From: Acetobacteraceae bacterium
GTDB taxonomy: Bacteria > Pseudomonadota > Alphaproteobacteria > Acetobacterales > Acetobacteraceae
DNA: 57,757 nt
Assembly (NCBI GenBank): GCA_947455205.1
Contig: CANGNF010000033.1
Location: 1-57,757, forward strand
Direction of reading: 5' to 3'
Part shown: positions 16,359 to 25,180 of the stretch, piece after piece
Position numbering within the stretch: position 1 is the first letter of the stretch
How the letters are laid out: each line of letters opens with the position of its first letter
Translations under genes and position numbers: made by a program
The notes under the pieces: model-generated
The model's database searches: none
What the model saw: only the letters and a program-made list of their open reading frames with translations
Told to the model about the DNA's origin: nothing

Positions 16359-18935
16359 TCAGCCCGCGACCGTCATGGCCAGGCATTGCTGCAGGCTGGC
16401 CAGCAGTGCCTCACGGTCGAACTTGCCCACGTAGTCGGTGAAGCCGGCGATGCGGCCGGCCTCCACATCGCTCGGCGTGCTGCGGCCGGTCAGCGCGATC
16501 AGCGGCAGGTCGGCCCAGGCGCCGCCTTCGCGCAGGGCGCGGGCCAGGGCCAGGCCGTCGATCTCCGGCATCTCGATGTCCGACACGATGATGTCGAACT
16601 TGGCCCCGGCGTCGCGCAGGCGCAGCGCTTCCTTGGCGTGGCCCACGGCGGTGACGGCGTAGCCCGCCGCGGTCAGGGCCGGCACCACCAGGTTGCGGAA
16701 GAAGGCGCTGTCCTCCACCACCAGCACGCGCTGCGGCAGGGTATTGGCCTTGCTGGCGCCGCCGCCGAACCAGTCCTCGCCGGCCTCGCGCAGCCACCAG
16801 CTGGTGTCGATCACCTCGGTCACGCGCTGGTTGATGACGATGCTGCCGAGGAAGCCCGGGCGGGTGCCGGCGGGGTCGATGGTCAGGTACTCCTCGACCA
16901 CGTCCAGGATCTCGTCCACCACCACGCCCATGGCGCGGTCGCCGTCCGAGAACACCAGCACCGGCTGCCGCTCCTTGGCCATGTCCACGCACCACATCGG
17001 GTCCAGCGGCACCAGCGGCATCAGCCGGCCGCGATACTGCACCAGCGGCTTGCCGCCGGCGCTCTCGATCCGCTCGCGCTCGACATCCTCAAGGCGGGAG
17101 ACGAGGCCCAGCGGCACCGCCTTGGGCGTGCCGTCGCCGGCGCGGAACAGCAGCAGGCTGGTCTTCTCCGGCCCGCCCAGCCCGTGCCGCGCCTCGGCCT
17201 CGTTCTCGCTGGCGGTTTCCCCACCCACGCCGCTGGCGCGGGCGATGCCGTTGGGGTCCAGGATCATGATGACGCTGCCATCGCCCAGGATGGTGTTGCC
17301 GCTGAACATGGTGACGTGCCGCAAAATCGGCGCGACCGGCTTCACCACGATCTCCTCGGTGTCGAAGACGCGGTCCACGATGATGCCGAAGACATGCGCG
17401 CCGACCTGGGTGACGACGACGAAGCCGGTATCCTCGCGCGCCTCGGTATCCAGTTGCAGCAGGCGGGACAGCGAGACCAGCGGCAGCAGCCGGTCGCGCA
17501 GCCGCAGCACCGGCGCGTCCTTGATGCGTTCCAGCTGCGGGCCACCCTCGCCGCCACAGCGGACCAGTTCCACCACGCCGATCTGCGGCACGGCGAAGCG
17601 CTCGCCACCGCTTTCCACGATGAGCGCAGAGACGATGGCCAGCGTCAGCGGGATCTTGATGACGAAGGTGGTGCCCTTGCCCTCGGCGCTGCGGACTTCG
17701 ATCGTGCCGCCGATCTTCTCGATGTTGGTCTTCACCACGTCCATGCCGACGCCGCGGCCGGAGACGGCGGTGACGGCTGACGCGGTGGAGAAGCCGGGGC
17801 GGAAGATGAAGCGCAGGATGTCGCGCTCGGCCATGCCGGCCAGCTCGGCCTCGGTGGCCATGCCCTGGGCCAGCACCTTGCTGCGGATGCGGCCGACCGG
17901 CAGGCCCTTCCCGTCGTCGGCGACCTCGATGATGATGTGGCCGCCCTCATGGTAGGCGTTCAGCATCACCCGGCCGGTTTCGGGCTTGCCGGCGGCGCGT
18001 CGCTCGGCGGGGGTTTCCAGCCCATGGTCGCCGCTGTTGCGGACCATGTGGGTCAGCGGGTCCTTGATGAGTTCCAGCACCTGACGGTCCAGTTCCGTCT
18101 CGGCGCCCTTCATCTGCAGCTCGATCTTCTTGCCCAGGTCGTGGCTGAGGTCGCGCACCAGGCGCGGCAGCTTGGCCCAGGCATTGCCGATGGGCTGCAT
18201 GCGGGTCTTCATCACCCCTTCCTGCAGGTCGGTCGTGATGTGGGACAGGCGCTGCAACGGCACGGCGAAGGCCTGGTTGTCCTCCGACCGGGCCAACTGC
18301 AGCAGCTGGTTGCGGGTCAGCACCAGCTCGCTGACCAGCATCATCAGCCCTTCCAGCACATCCACGGAAACGCGGATGGTGGTCTGCGCGGCGGCCGGGG
18401 CGCTGCCGTCCATGGCCGGCTCCGGCGTGGCCAGCTCCGGCGCGGCGGGCTCCGGCTCCGGCTCGGCGGCCAGCACGGGGGCGGCCTCCTGCGGCGCGGC
18501 CTCCTTCGGCACGGCCTGAACCACGGCGGGCGCGGGCTTGGCCGGCGCGGGGGCGTCGCGGCCCTCGGCGGCGGCGTTCAGCGCGTTGATCAGCGGCATG
18601 TCGTCGCCGCCGGGCTCGGCACCCTTCTGCTCCAGGCTGGTGACGATGGCACGGATGCGGTCGGTCGCGGCCAGGATCAGCGTGACGCCGGAGGCCGAGA
18701 CCTTCAGCGCGCCGTCGCGGTAGCGGCCCAGCACGTTCTCGGCGGCATGCGCCACCGACTCAAGCTGGCCCAGGCCGAGGAAGCCGCAGGTGCCCTTGAC
18801 CGTGTGGACGATGCGGAAGACTTCGGAAAGGGTGGCCTTGTCGTCCGGGTTGCGTTCCAGCCGGACCAGGGCGGAATCCAGGGCAACCAGTCCCTCGGTG
18901 GTCTCGGTAAGGAAGTCGGCCAGAAGGTCGTCCAT
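16359..18935 (-). CDS. cheA: hybrid chemotaxis histidine kinase CheA with two CheW domains and a receiver
   Basis: Autophosphorylating kinase at the centre of the chemotaxis array. The 858 residues read in order as follows. An HPt domain carries phospho-accepting H44 in RIVHTVKGTCGFLG. An Ala/Pro/Glu-rich linker covers about residues 120-190. A dimerisation helix pair and an ATPase domain follow (HMVRNSGDHGLETPAERR, DDGKGLP, GRGVGMDVVKTNIEKIGG). Two CheW-like domains come next, and finally a receiver with phosphoacceptor D786 in FDIIVSDIEMPEIDG. The P2 CheY-binding domain seems to be replaced by the low-complexity linker. The extra CheW copy and C-terminal receiver resemble CheA-CheY hybrids known from several Alphaproteobacteria. 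Confidence 0.95.
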   Translation of the reverse strand: MDDLLADFLTETTEGLVALDSALVRLERNPDDKATLSEVFRIVHTVKGTCGFLGLGQLESVAHAAENVLGRYRDGALKVSASGVTLILAATDRIRAIVTSLEQKGAEPGGDDMPLINALNAAAEGRDAPAPAKPAPAVVQAVPKEAAPQEAAPVLAAEPEPEPAAPELATPEPAMDGSAPAAAQTTIRVSVDVLEGLMMLVSELVLTRNQLLQLARSEDNQAFAVPLQRLSHITTDLQEGVMKTRMQPIGNAWAKLPRLVRDLSHDLGKKIELQMKGAETELDRQVLELIKDPLTHMVRNSGDHGLETPAERRAAGKPETGRVMLNAYHEGGHIIIEVADDGKGLPVGRIRSKVLAQGMATEAELAGMAERDILRFIFRPGFSTASAVTAVSGRGVGMDVVKTNIEKIGGTIEVRSAEGKGTTFVIKIPLTLAIVSALIVESGGERFAVPQIGVVELVRCGGEGGPQLERIKDAPVLRLRDRLLPLVSLSRLLQLDTEAREDTGFVVVTQVGAHVFGIIVDRVFDTEEIVVKPVAPILRHVTMFSGNTILGDGSVIMILDPNGIARASGVGGETASENEAEARHGLGGPEKTSLLLFRAGDGTPKAVPLGLVSRLEDVERERIESAGGKPLVQYRGRLMPLVPLDPMWCVDMAKERQPVLVFSDGDRAMGVVVDEILDVVEEYLTIDPAGTRPGFLGSIVINQRVTEVIDTSWWLREAGEDWFGGGASKANTLPQRVLVVEDSAFFRNLVVPALTAAGYAVTAVGHAKEALRLRDAGAKFDIIVSDIEMPEIDGLALARALREGGAWADLPLIALTGRSTPSDVEAGRIAGFTDYVGKFDREALLASLQQCLAMTVAG

Positions 18936-19008
18936 CGCGCTCTCTCGGCAAGTCAGGCCGGGAGAGTGGCGCCGGGCGGGCGAAGAAAGCGTAAAGCGCG
19001 CCGCGGAT

Positions 19009-19638
19009 TCAGCGCCGGCCGAGCAACAGGGCCGGCAGGCCGGGGCCGGTGCCCGGCATCAGCGAGGCATCGAAGCCCTGCGCCGCCGCCAGCCCCAGCA
19101 GCACCGGGCCGATGACATGGCGCGGGCCACCGGCCAGCGGGTCGGGGTTGCGGCCGGAGAGCAGCGCCAGGGTCTCCGCCGGCCAGCCGGCGTTGCGGCC
19201 CTCCGCCAGGAACACCATCTCCCGCGCGGTGGCGGAGCAGGTGACGGCGCCGCCGCGCGGCAGTGCCTCGGCCGCCAGCAGCGCGCCGTTCAGCACCAGC
19301 GGCACCAGGGCGGGGGCGACCGCCTGGGCGAAGAGCGGCCCGGCCAGGTCGAACCGCACCCGCTGCGCCGCCGCGGAGCCAGCCAGCAGCGCCAGCAGCC
19401 CGGCATGGTCCTGCGCCTCGCCATCGCCACCCCAGGCGGCGCGCTGCAGGGCCAGCCGGCCGCGCAGGTCGGTGGCGGCCTGCAGCGCCACCGCCAGCAA
19501 TTCGGCGTCCTCGGCGCCGCCGCCCAGCATGTCCAGCATGCCGGCCAGAGTGCCCAGCGGGCTGCCCAGGTCGTGGGTGATGCGGGCGGTCAGCACGCGC
19601 GCCAGTCGCAGCTGGGGGGCTTCATCGGGTACGGTCAT
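19009..19638 (-). CDS. chpT: ChpT-type histidine phosphotransferase
   Basis: In Alphaproteobacteria ChpT relays phosphate from the CckA hybrid kinase to CtrA and CpdR. The 209 residues match that family by pattern. The dimerisation helix [27 protein letters not shown] has the phospho-histidine at H22 followed by D23. It is followed by [14 protein letters not shown] and a degenerate ATPase-like half ([39 protein letters not shown]) lacking ATP-binding boxes, as expected. I chose the ATG at 19638; the open frame upstream runs through unrelated sequence. It lies upstream of cheA on the same strand, 73 bases away, and ctrA is about 9 kb distant in the same window. Divergence from the Caulobacter protein is considerable, so the call is good but not certain. 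Confidence 0.82.
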   Translation of the reverse strand: MTVPDEAPQLRLARVLTARITHDLGSPLGTLAGMLDMLGGGAEDAELLAVALQAATDLRGRLALQRAAWGGDGEAQDHAGLLALLAGSAAAQRVRFDLAGPLFAQAVAPALVPLVLNGALLAAEALPRGGAVTCSATAREMVFLAEGRNAGWPAETLALLSGRNPDPLAGGPRHVIGPVLLGLAAAQGFDASLMPGTGPGLPALLLGRR

Positions 19639-19752
19639 GGAAATCCCCGGCAGGGCTTGGCGTTGCGCGGCGGGGGCGGCAGCCCCGGGGCCTTGCCCGC
19701 GGGCGGCCACCTCGCCATGTCCCAAGCATCCCCCAGCCGGACTTAACGCGCC

Positions 19753-19920
19753 ATGAACCTTTTGCAGCCGGGCCAACGCGTGCGCCACCCCGGCCAGCCC
19801 GACTGGGGGCTGGGCCAGGTGCAGTCCGTCATCGGCGACCGGGTGACGGTGAATTTCGAGCACGCCGGCAAGCTGCTGATCAACGCCGCCCTGGTCGAGC
19901 TGGAAGTGGTCGACGACTGA
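19753..19920 (+). CDS. DUF3553-type small protein
   Basis: A 55-residue protein starting [21 protein letters not shown] and continuing [19 protein letters not shown]. The PGxxVRHPxxPDWGxGQVQS pattern and VTVNFE are characteristic of the small DUF3553 family, which resembles a short SH3-like or CarD-like barrel; its function is not established. It is divergent from the chpT-like gene. A TTAA-N7-TGAA sequence at 19743-19757, one mismatch from a CtrA box, overlaps its start codon. Confidence 0.82.
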   Translation: MNLLQPGQRVRHPGQPDWGLGQVQSVIGDRVTVNFEHAGKLLINAALVELEVVDD

Positions 19921-20000
19921 TCGCCGGCCCCCCTTGCGTCCCACCGGGTAGGGGGACCAAATGCTGCCCCGTTAACCCCCTGCCAAGGAAACGCCCGGGC

Positions 20001-20990
20001 ATGCTCGACCCCTTCGGTCGAACCGTCAGCTACCTCCGCGTATCGGTCACCGACCGCTGCGACCTGCGCTGCGTCTACTGCATGGCGGAGGACATGACCT
20101 TCCTGCCCAAGGCGGAGGTGTTGAGCCTGGAGGAGCTGGACCGGCTCTGCGGCACCTTCATCGGCCTGGGCGTGGAGAAGATCCGCCTGACCGGCGGCGA
20201 GCCGCTGGTGCGCCGCGACGTGATGCGCCTGGTCCGCAGCCTGGGTGAGCGGCTGGGGCCGGGTGGCCTGCGCGAGCTGACGCTGACCACCAACGGCACC
20301 CAGCTGGCCAAGCACGCGGAAGGCCTGTTCGCCGCCGGCGTGCGGCGCATCAACGTCAGCATCGACACGCTGGACCCCGCGAAGTTCAACGCCATCACCC
20401 GCTGGGGCAAGCTGGAGCAGGTGCTGGACGGCGTCTTCGCGGCCAAGGCGGCGGGGTTGGCGGTGAAGATCAACGCCGTGGCGCTGAAGGACGTGAACGA
20501 GCACGAATACGACACCATGCTGGCCTGGTGCGGCGAGCATGGCTTCGACCTAACGCTGATCGAGACCATGCCGATGGGCGAGATCGGCGAGGACCGCACC
20601 GACCAGTATTTGCCACTTTCCCTGGTGCGGCAGCGGCTGTCGAAGCAGTGGACCCTGACCGACACCGACTACGCCACCGGCGGGCCGGCGCGCTACATGC
20701 GGGTGGAGGAGACCGGCCAGCGGCTCGGCTTCATCACGCCGATGACTCACAACTTCTGTGAATCCTGCAACCGTGTACGGCTGACCTGCACCGGCACGTT
20801 GTACATGTGCCTGGGCCAGGACGACGCCGCGGACCTGCGCCGGCCGCTGCGCGACCCTTCCGTGGACGAGGACGGGTTGCGGCGGGCGGTGCTGGAGGCG
20901 ATCGGCCGCAAGCCGAAGGGCCACGACTTCATCATCGACCGGGCAAGCCGGCCGGCGGTGGCGCGGCACATGAGCGTGACGGGGGGCTGA
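20001..20990 (+). CDS. moaA: GTP 3',8-cyclase
   Basis: Radical-SAM enzyme that, with MoaC, converts GTP to cyclic pyranopterin monophosphate, the first step of molybdenum cofactor synthesis. The 329-residue product has the N-terminal 4Fe-4S ligands C20-x3-C24-x2-C27 ([12 protein letters not shown]), the [10 protein letters not shown] motif, and the C-terminal cluster C253-x2-C256-x13-C270. It ends VTGG; the C-terminal double glycine is needed for MoaA activity. AAGGAAA precedes the ATG at 20001. No other moa gene is nearby. Confidence 0.97.
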   Translation: MLDPFGRTVSYLRVSVTDRCDLRCVYCMAEDMTFLPKAEVLSLEELDRLCGTFIGLGVEKIRLTGGEPLVRRDVMRLVRSLGERLGPGGLRELTLTTNGTQLAKHAEGLFAAGVRRINVSIDTLDPAKFNAITRWGKLEQVLDGVFAAKAAGLAVKINAVALKDVNEHEYDTMLAWCGEHGFDLTLIETMPMGEIGEDRTDQYLPLSLVRQRLSKQWTLTDTDYATGGPARYMRVEETGQRLGFITPMTHNFCESCNRVRLTCTGTLYMCLGQDDAADLRRPLRDPSVDEDGLRRAVLEAIGRKPKGHDFIIDRASRPAVARHMSVTGG

Positions 20991-21015
20991 CCCTCTCGCG
21001 CAGATGGGGGTTGCC

Positions 21016-21387
21016 ATGGATCAGGTGCAGGAGCTGGCCGCGAGGCTGGTGATTCCCGGATTGCCGGCCTGGAGCGGGCTGGCCGCGCTGCTGGTGCTGG
21101 CGCTGTTCGCGCTGGCCTGGCTGTGCATGCCCTTCGCGGTGTTTGGCCTGAAGAGCCGGATGGAGATGCTGGAGGCCCAGCTGGAGGACCTGCAGGCGGA
21201 AATCCGCGCCCTGGCGATGCGCCTGGCGGAGATGCCGCGGCCCAGCCCCGGCGTTTCGAACGACTACTTCGAGATAGACCCGCCGCGGCGCGAGCCGCCG
21301 CCGGAGGTGGCCGCGACGCCACCGGTGCCGCCGCCGGCGAAGCGGCCGGAGCCGCGGCTGGACTGGCCGACGGCGGCGAGAAGGTAG
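21016..21387 (+). CDS. single-span membrane protein with coiled coil
   Basis: Not recognised. The 123 residues start MDQVQELAARLVIPG. One hydrophobic span lies at about residues 19-44 (LAALLVLALFALAWLCMPFAVFGL), followed by a short coiled coil (KSRMEMLEAQLEDLQAEIRALAMRLAEM). A proline-rich tail carries FEIDPPRREPPPE and ends RLDWPTAARR. It follows moaA by 25 bases on the same strand and converges on the asparagine-synthetase-like gene. An upstream in-frame ATG at 21004 exists. I prefer 21016 because of the GGGGG just before it. Confidence 0.65.
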   Translation: MDQVQELAARLVIPGLPAWSGLAALLVLALFALAWLCMPFAVFGLKSRMEMLEAQLEDLQAEIRALAMRLAEMPRPSPGVSNDYFEIDPPRREPPPEVAATPPVPPPAKRPEPRLDWPTAARR

Positions 21388-21402
21388 CGCGGGGCGGGTA
21401 GC

Positions 21403-23121
21403 CTACCGCTCCCCCAGCACCTCGAACACATCCCCCTCCCCGCGCCGGCCCTCGACATGCCGGCGGTGCCACAGCGCGTAGAACAGCAGGTGCCAGGCGG
21501 CGAAGCCGGCGCGCTTCTCGGCGGCGCGGCGGAACAGCGGCAGCAGCCTGTCTGGCCGGACCAGCGCGGCCACGCCCGGCTGCGCCGCCACCAGCGGGGC
21601 CAGGCGCTCGGCCTGCTGCGCCATCCAGGCGCCGATCGGCACGCCCAGGCCGGGGCGCGGGCGGAACGGCTCGGCGGCGGGGAAGTTGTCCGCCAGCCAT
21701 TGCCGCAGCAGCCACTTGCCGCCATGGCGCCGCACCTTCAGCGCGTCCGGCAGGCGGAAGGCGCTGGCCGCCACCGCGCCGTACAGCAGCGGCGCACGGG
21801 CTTCCACGCCATGCGCCGCCAGGCAGCGGTCCAGCCGGGCCAACACGTCGTGCGGCAGCCAATCCGCCATGTCCAGCGCCTGGGCCGCCTGCAGCCGGCT
21901 GCGGCCATGCCCGGCCTCGGCCGCCTCGGCCGCCGCCACGCCGTCGCGCCAGCCGGTCGGCGGCTCGCGCAGCAGGTCCAGCTTGTCGAAGGCGCCGCGC
22001 GCCCGCAGCGTCTTGCCGCCCAGCCACCACGGCCGCATCGCCGCGCGGTAGCGGCCATGCCCGGCGAACAGCTCGTCTGCGCCGGCGCCACTCAGCAGCA
22101 CCCGCGCCTGCGGCCGGGCCTGCCGGGCCAGGAACCAGGTGGCAATGGCGGCGTAGTCCGCCGCCGGGTCGTCCAGGCAGCCGGCAATCTGCGGCAGGTG
22201 GCGCCACAGCTGCGCGGCCGAGATGCTCACCGCCTGATGCCGCGCCCCCGCCGCCCGGGCCAGCCGCGCCGCCTGGGCCAGCCCGGCGGCCTGGTCGGCG
22301 CCCTCAAAGCTGGCGGTGAAGGTGGCCGCCGGCGCCAGCCCCAGCCGCGCCAGCATGGCCAGCACCGCGGCGCTGTTGGTGCCGGCCGAGAGCAGCAGGC
22401 CGAAGGGCACCCCGGCCGGGCAGGCCAGCGCCACCGCCTCCGCCAGCGCCTGGTCCAGCCGGGCGAGCGCCTCGACCTCGCCGATCACCTCCGGCCCGCC
22501 TTCCGGCAGCGCGTCGCGGCGGCGGCGCTCGGTCACCGCGCCATCGGCCAGCACCACGGTCTCGCCGGGCAGCACGCGGTGGATGCCCTGGAAGATGGTC
22601 TCGGCGCCGGTGGTGAACTGCAGCTGCAGCAGCTCGTGCAGCGCCTCCGCCCGCAGCCGCGGCGTGACCAGGCCGGCGGCCAGCAGCGCCTGGGCCTCGC
22701 TGGCGAAGGCGATGCCGCCGGGCACCTCCGCGACGTAGAGCGGCTTCTGGCCGAAGGGGTCGCGCGCCAGCACCACGCGGCGGGTGGCGCGGTCGTGGAT
22801 GGCGATGGCGTAGCCGCCGCGCAGCGTCTCGGCGAAGCCCAGCCCCTCGCGCCGGAACAGGTGCAGGGCCGCCTCGCCCTCGCCGCCCGGGGTGCTGGTG
22901 GTGGCATCGGCCACCAGGGCGGCGGCGCCGGCGAAGATCGGTGGCTCGGCGCCGGGCTGGTCGTGCTGCGCCAGGCGGGTATGCGCCAGCGCCACGTTGC
23001 CCTGGGCGTGGTGGCCGCGGCCGTCCGGCCCGCGATGCGCCAGCGCGCCGACCAGGGCTTCCAGCGTGGCGGCGGCGGGGCTGTTGCCCTGGCGCAGCAC
23101 CAGGCCGGCGATGCCGCTCAT
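21403..23121 (-). CDS. asparagine-synthetase-like protein with degraded active sites
   Basis: Family members join a class II glutaminase domain to an ATP-dependent amide synthetase. The 572 residues begin MSGIAGLVLRQG, where the family invariably has MCGIAG with Cys2 as glutaminase nucleophile; here it is Ser. The glutamine-site NGEIYN block is also lost (VADATTSTPGGEGEAAL in its place). The synthetase PP-loop, normally SGGxDS, reads SAGTNS. Other framework motifs survive: LAHRGPDG, LARDPFGQKPLYV, LLSGAGADELFAGHGRYR and HGVEARAPLL. It may be a pseudo-enzyme, an ammonia-dependent variant or a structural subunit. It is the last gene of a five-gene glycosyltransferase cassette, overlapping its neighbour by ATGA. 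Confidence 0.85.
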   Translation of the reverse strand: MSGIAGLVLRQGNSPAAATLEALVGALAHRGPDGRGHHAQGNVALAHTRLAQHDQPGAEPPIFAGAAALVADATTSTPGGEGEAALHLFRREGLGFAETLRGGYAIAIHDRATRRVVLARDPFGQKPLYVAEVPGGIAFASEAQALLAAGLVTPRLRAEALHELLQLQFTTGAETIFQGIHRVLPGETVVLADGAVTERRRRDALPEGGPEVIGEVEALARLDQALAEAVALACPAGVPFGLLLSAGTNSAAVLAMLARLGLAPAATFTASFEGADQAAGLAQAARLARAAGARHQAVSISAAQLWRHLPQIAGCLDDPAADYAAIATWFLARQARPQARVLLSGAGADELFAGHGRYRAAMRPWWLGGKTLRARGAFDKLDLLREPPTGWRDGVAAAEAAEAGHGRSRLQAAQALDMADWLPHDVLARLDRCLAAHGVEARAPLLYGAVAASAFRLPDALKVRRHGGKWLLRQWLADNFPAAEPFRPRPGLGVPIGAWMAQQAERLAPLVAAQPGVAALVRPDRLLPLFRRAAEKRAGFAAWHLLFYALWHRRHVEGRRGEGDVFEVLGER

Positions 23122-24224
23122 CCCGCCACCGTCAGCAGCAGGTCCTCCAGCGCCGCGGACTGGCGGCGGGCGTTGAGGCGCTGGGTGGCGTGGTCGCGGG
23201 CGGCCAGGCCCAGCGCGTGGCGGCGGGGGGCGTCGGCGTTCAGCGCCAGCATGGCGGCGGCCAGGGCGGCACCATCGCCTTCCGGCACCACCAGGCCGGA
23301 AACGCCCGGCTCGAAGCCTTCGGTCACCGCGGGGTGGCTGCTGCCGATGACGGGGCAGCCCAGGGCCATGGCCTCCGGGATCACGCTCGGCAGGCCCTCG
23401 GTGTCGCCGTCGCTGGCGGTGACGCTGGGCACCAGCAGGGACCAGGCGCCGGCCATGCGCGCGCGGACCTCGGTGGGGGGCAGCCAGCCGGTCAGCTCCA
23501 CGCCGCCGACCTCGGTGGCCAGGGCTTCCAGCAAGGGCCGCAGCGGGCCGTCGCCGACGCAGACCAGGCGGGTGCGGTCGCCGGCGGCGCGCAGCCGGCG
23601 CAGCGAGGTCGCCAGCACCGGCAGGCCCTTCTTCTCGACGAAGCGGCCGACGAACAGGTGGTAGTCCGGCGCGGCGGGGGGCGGCGGCATGGTCTCGGCC
23701 AACTCGCTGCCGATGGGCAGCACGGTCAGCTTGCCCTCCGGCACGCCGCGCGCCGCCGCCACCGCGGCGATATGGCCGGAGACGCAGACGAAGCGCGCGG
23801 TGCCCGCGACCAGTTGCGGAAAGCGCAGGGCCAGCAGGTTGAAGGCGCGGTGGCCGGTGCGCTTGCTGATGTCGCCGCCATGCAGCGTCACCACCAGCGG
23901 CACCCCCAACCGCCGGGCCAGCGGCAGCGCCAGCACGCCGCCACGGGCGAATTGCGCGTGCATCACCCGCACGTCGGGCGGCCGCCATTCGGGCGGCAGC
24001 GGCGGCACCACGCCCAGCGCCTTGAACGCCACGCGCGCCAGCGGGCCGAGCGGGCCATCGCCGCCCAGGCGGAAGACCTGGCCGGGGAGTTGCGCGGCGG
24101 CCGGGGTCAGCTTGCGGCCGACCCAGACCGGCTGCATCCGGCTGAAGCCCAGGTATTGCCGGCGCAGGAAGCCGACCTCGGAGTCCGGCACGATGTGGTC
24201 GCGGTAGATCGGCAGCAGCATCAT
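23118..24224 (-). CDS. family 4-type glycosyltransferase
   Basis: GT-B fold transferase of 368 residues starting MMLLPIYRDHIVPDSE. The acceptor domain contains VRVMHAQFARGGVLALPLAR and VVTLHGGDISKRTGHRAF. The donor domain contains DYHLFVGRFVEKKGLPVLATSLRRL, LVCVGDGPLRPLLEAL, VELTGWLPPTEVRARMAGA and the E-x7-E type motif DGDTEGLPSVIPEAMALGCPV. A retaining mechanism with a nucleotide-sugar donor is expected from the family; the sugar is unknown. Its start (24224 or 24221) overlaps the preceding transferase as ATGATGA and its stop overlaps the asparagine-synthetase-like gene. The product likely extends a surface polysaccharide or lipopolysaccharide core (inference from context). Confidence 0.88.
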   Translation of the reverse strand: MMLLPIYRDHIVPDSEVGFLRRQYLGFSRMQPVWVGRKLTPAAAQLPGQVFRLGGDGPLGPLARVAFKALGVVPPLPPEWRPPDVRVMHAQFARGGVLALPLARRLGVPLVVTLHGGDISKRTGHRAFNLLALRFPQLVAGTARFVCVSGHIAAVAAARGVPEGKLTVLPIGSELAETMPPPPAAPDYHLFVGRFVEKKGLPVLATSLRRLRAAGDRTRLVCVGDGPLRPLLEALATEVGGVELTGWLPPTEVRARMAGAWSLLVPSVTASDGDTEGLPSVIPEAMALGCPVIGSSHPAVTEGFEPGVSGLVVPEGDGAALAAAMLALNADAPRRHALGLAARDHATQRLNARRQSAALEDLLLTVAG

Positions 24225-25180
24225 GCAGCCAACGCCTCGAACCCGGCGGCGACGGCATCCCAGCCGGGGCCGGTGCCGCGCGCCAGGGCCGCGCGGTGCT
24301 GGGCGGTCCAGGCGGCGTCGTCGCGCAGCAAGCGGATGGCGGCTTCGGCGAAGGCGTTGTCGTCGGGCGCCACAAGACCATCCGGCAGGCGTTCCGCCAC
24401 GGCGCCCAGCGGGGTGACGACGCAGGGCAGGCCGCACGCCTGGGCTTCCGCCAAAGCCAGGCAGAAGGTCTCGCCGGGGTCGCCGCGATACAGCATGCAG
24501 CGGGCGGCCAGCAGTTTCTCGCGCAGCGCGGCACGGGGCAGCGGGGCCAGCAGGCGCACGCCGGGGGTGGTGCGCGCCTGGTCCAGCACGGGGGCGATGC
24601 GGGCGGCCAGGCGGGCATCGCCGCCATAGGTCGCGGCCCCGGCGTAGAGGTGCAGTTCGGCGCCCGGCACCGCCGGCGCGATGCGCTCCGCCCAGAGCCG
24701 CAGCAGCCAGTCCAGCCCGCGCTGCGGGTTGGAGGTGAAGACCGCGACCGGCGGCGGCGGCGCGCGTTCCGGCGCCGGCGTGTCGAAGGGTGGCGCCACC
24801 GCCAGCGGAACCTGCACGCGGGCGCCGGGCAGCCACCAGGGCAGCGTGGCGGCGTGGCTGGGGCCCAGCGTGACCAGCACCGGTCGCGCCCGCAGCAGCG
24901 GCCAGGCGTGGCGCGGCTTGCGCAGGTACTGCGCCGGGTTGTGCAGCCACAGCACGCGGCGGCCCTGGCGCGGCAGGCTGGCGAACAGGCGCGGCACGCG
25001 GTTGGCGATGATGAGGTCGGCCGGCGCCGCCTCCCCGCCCCTGGTCTGGCGCACGCTGTGGCCGCGCGCCTCGAAGGCCTGGGCCAGCAGGGCGAAGGCG
25101 GTTTCCACCCCACCCAGCGGGCGCTCCGCCAACGTCGCCGCCAGGTGCGGCGCGTGGTCGTCGGCCATGATGATCTTCAT
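24221..25180 (-). CDS. glycosyltransferase, GT4-like
   Basis: 319 residues starting MKIIMADDHAPHLAATLAERPLGGVETAFALLAQAFEARG, a typical GT-B N-terminus with the GGVE loop. It continues through LIIANRVPRLFASLP, VLWLHNPAQYLRKP and VAVFTSNPQRGLDWLLRLW, then the donor-binding end LYRGDPGETFCLALAEAQACGLPCVVTPLGAVAE. Both start and stop overlap neighbours by four bases. An ATG at MADD, four codons in, is an alternative start. Donor and acceptor are unknown. Confidence 0.85.
   Translation of the reverse strand: MKIIMADDHAPHLAATLAERPLGGVETAFALLAQAFEARGHSVRQTRGGEAAPADLIIANRVPRLFASLPRQGRRVLWLHNPAQYLRKPRHAWPLLRARPVLVTLGPSHAATLPWWLPGARVQVPLAVAPPFDTPAPERAPPPPVAVFTSNPQRGLDWLLRLWAERIAPAVPGAELHLYAGAATYGGDARLAARIAPVLDQARTTPGVRLLAPLPRAALREKLLAARCMLYRGDPGETFCLALAEAQACGLPCVVTPLGAVAERLPDGLVAPDDNAFAEAAIRLLRDDAAWTAQHRAALARGTGPGWDAVAAGFEALAA

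Noticed and set aside
19743..19757. TTAA-N7-TGAA as a functional CtrA box for the DUF3553-type gene
   Set aside because: One mismatch and it overlaps the start codon, a poor place for an activator site; kept only as a note in that gene's entry.
21391..21415. Dyad GGTAG/CTACC at the convergent end of the small membrane protein and the asparagine-synthetase-like gene
   Set aside because: Short stem without a T-run; too weak to call as a terminator on its own.
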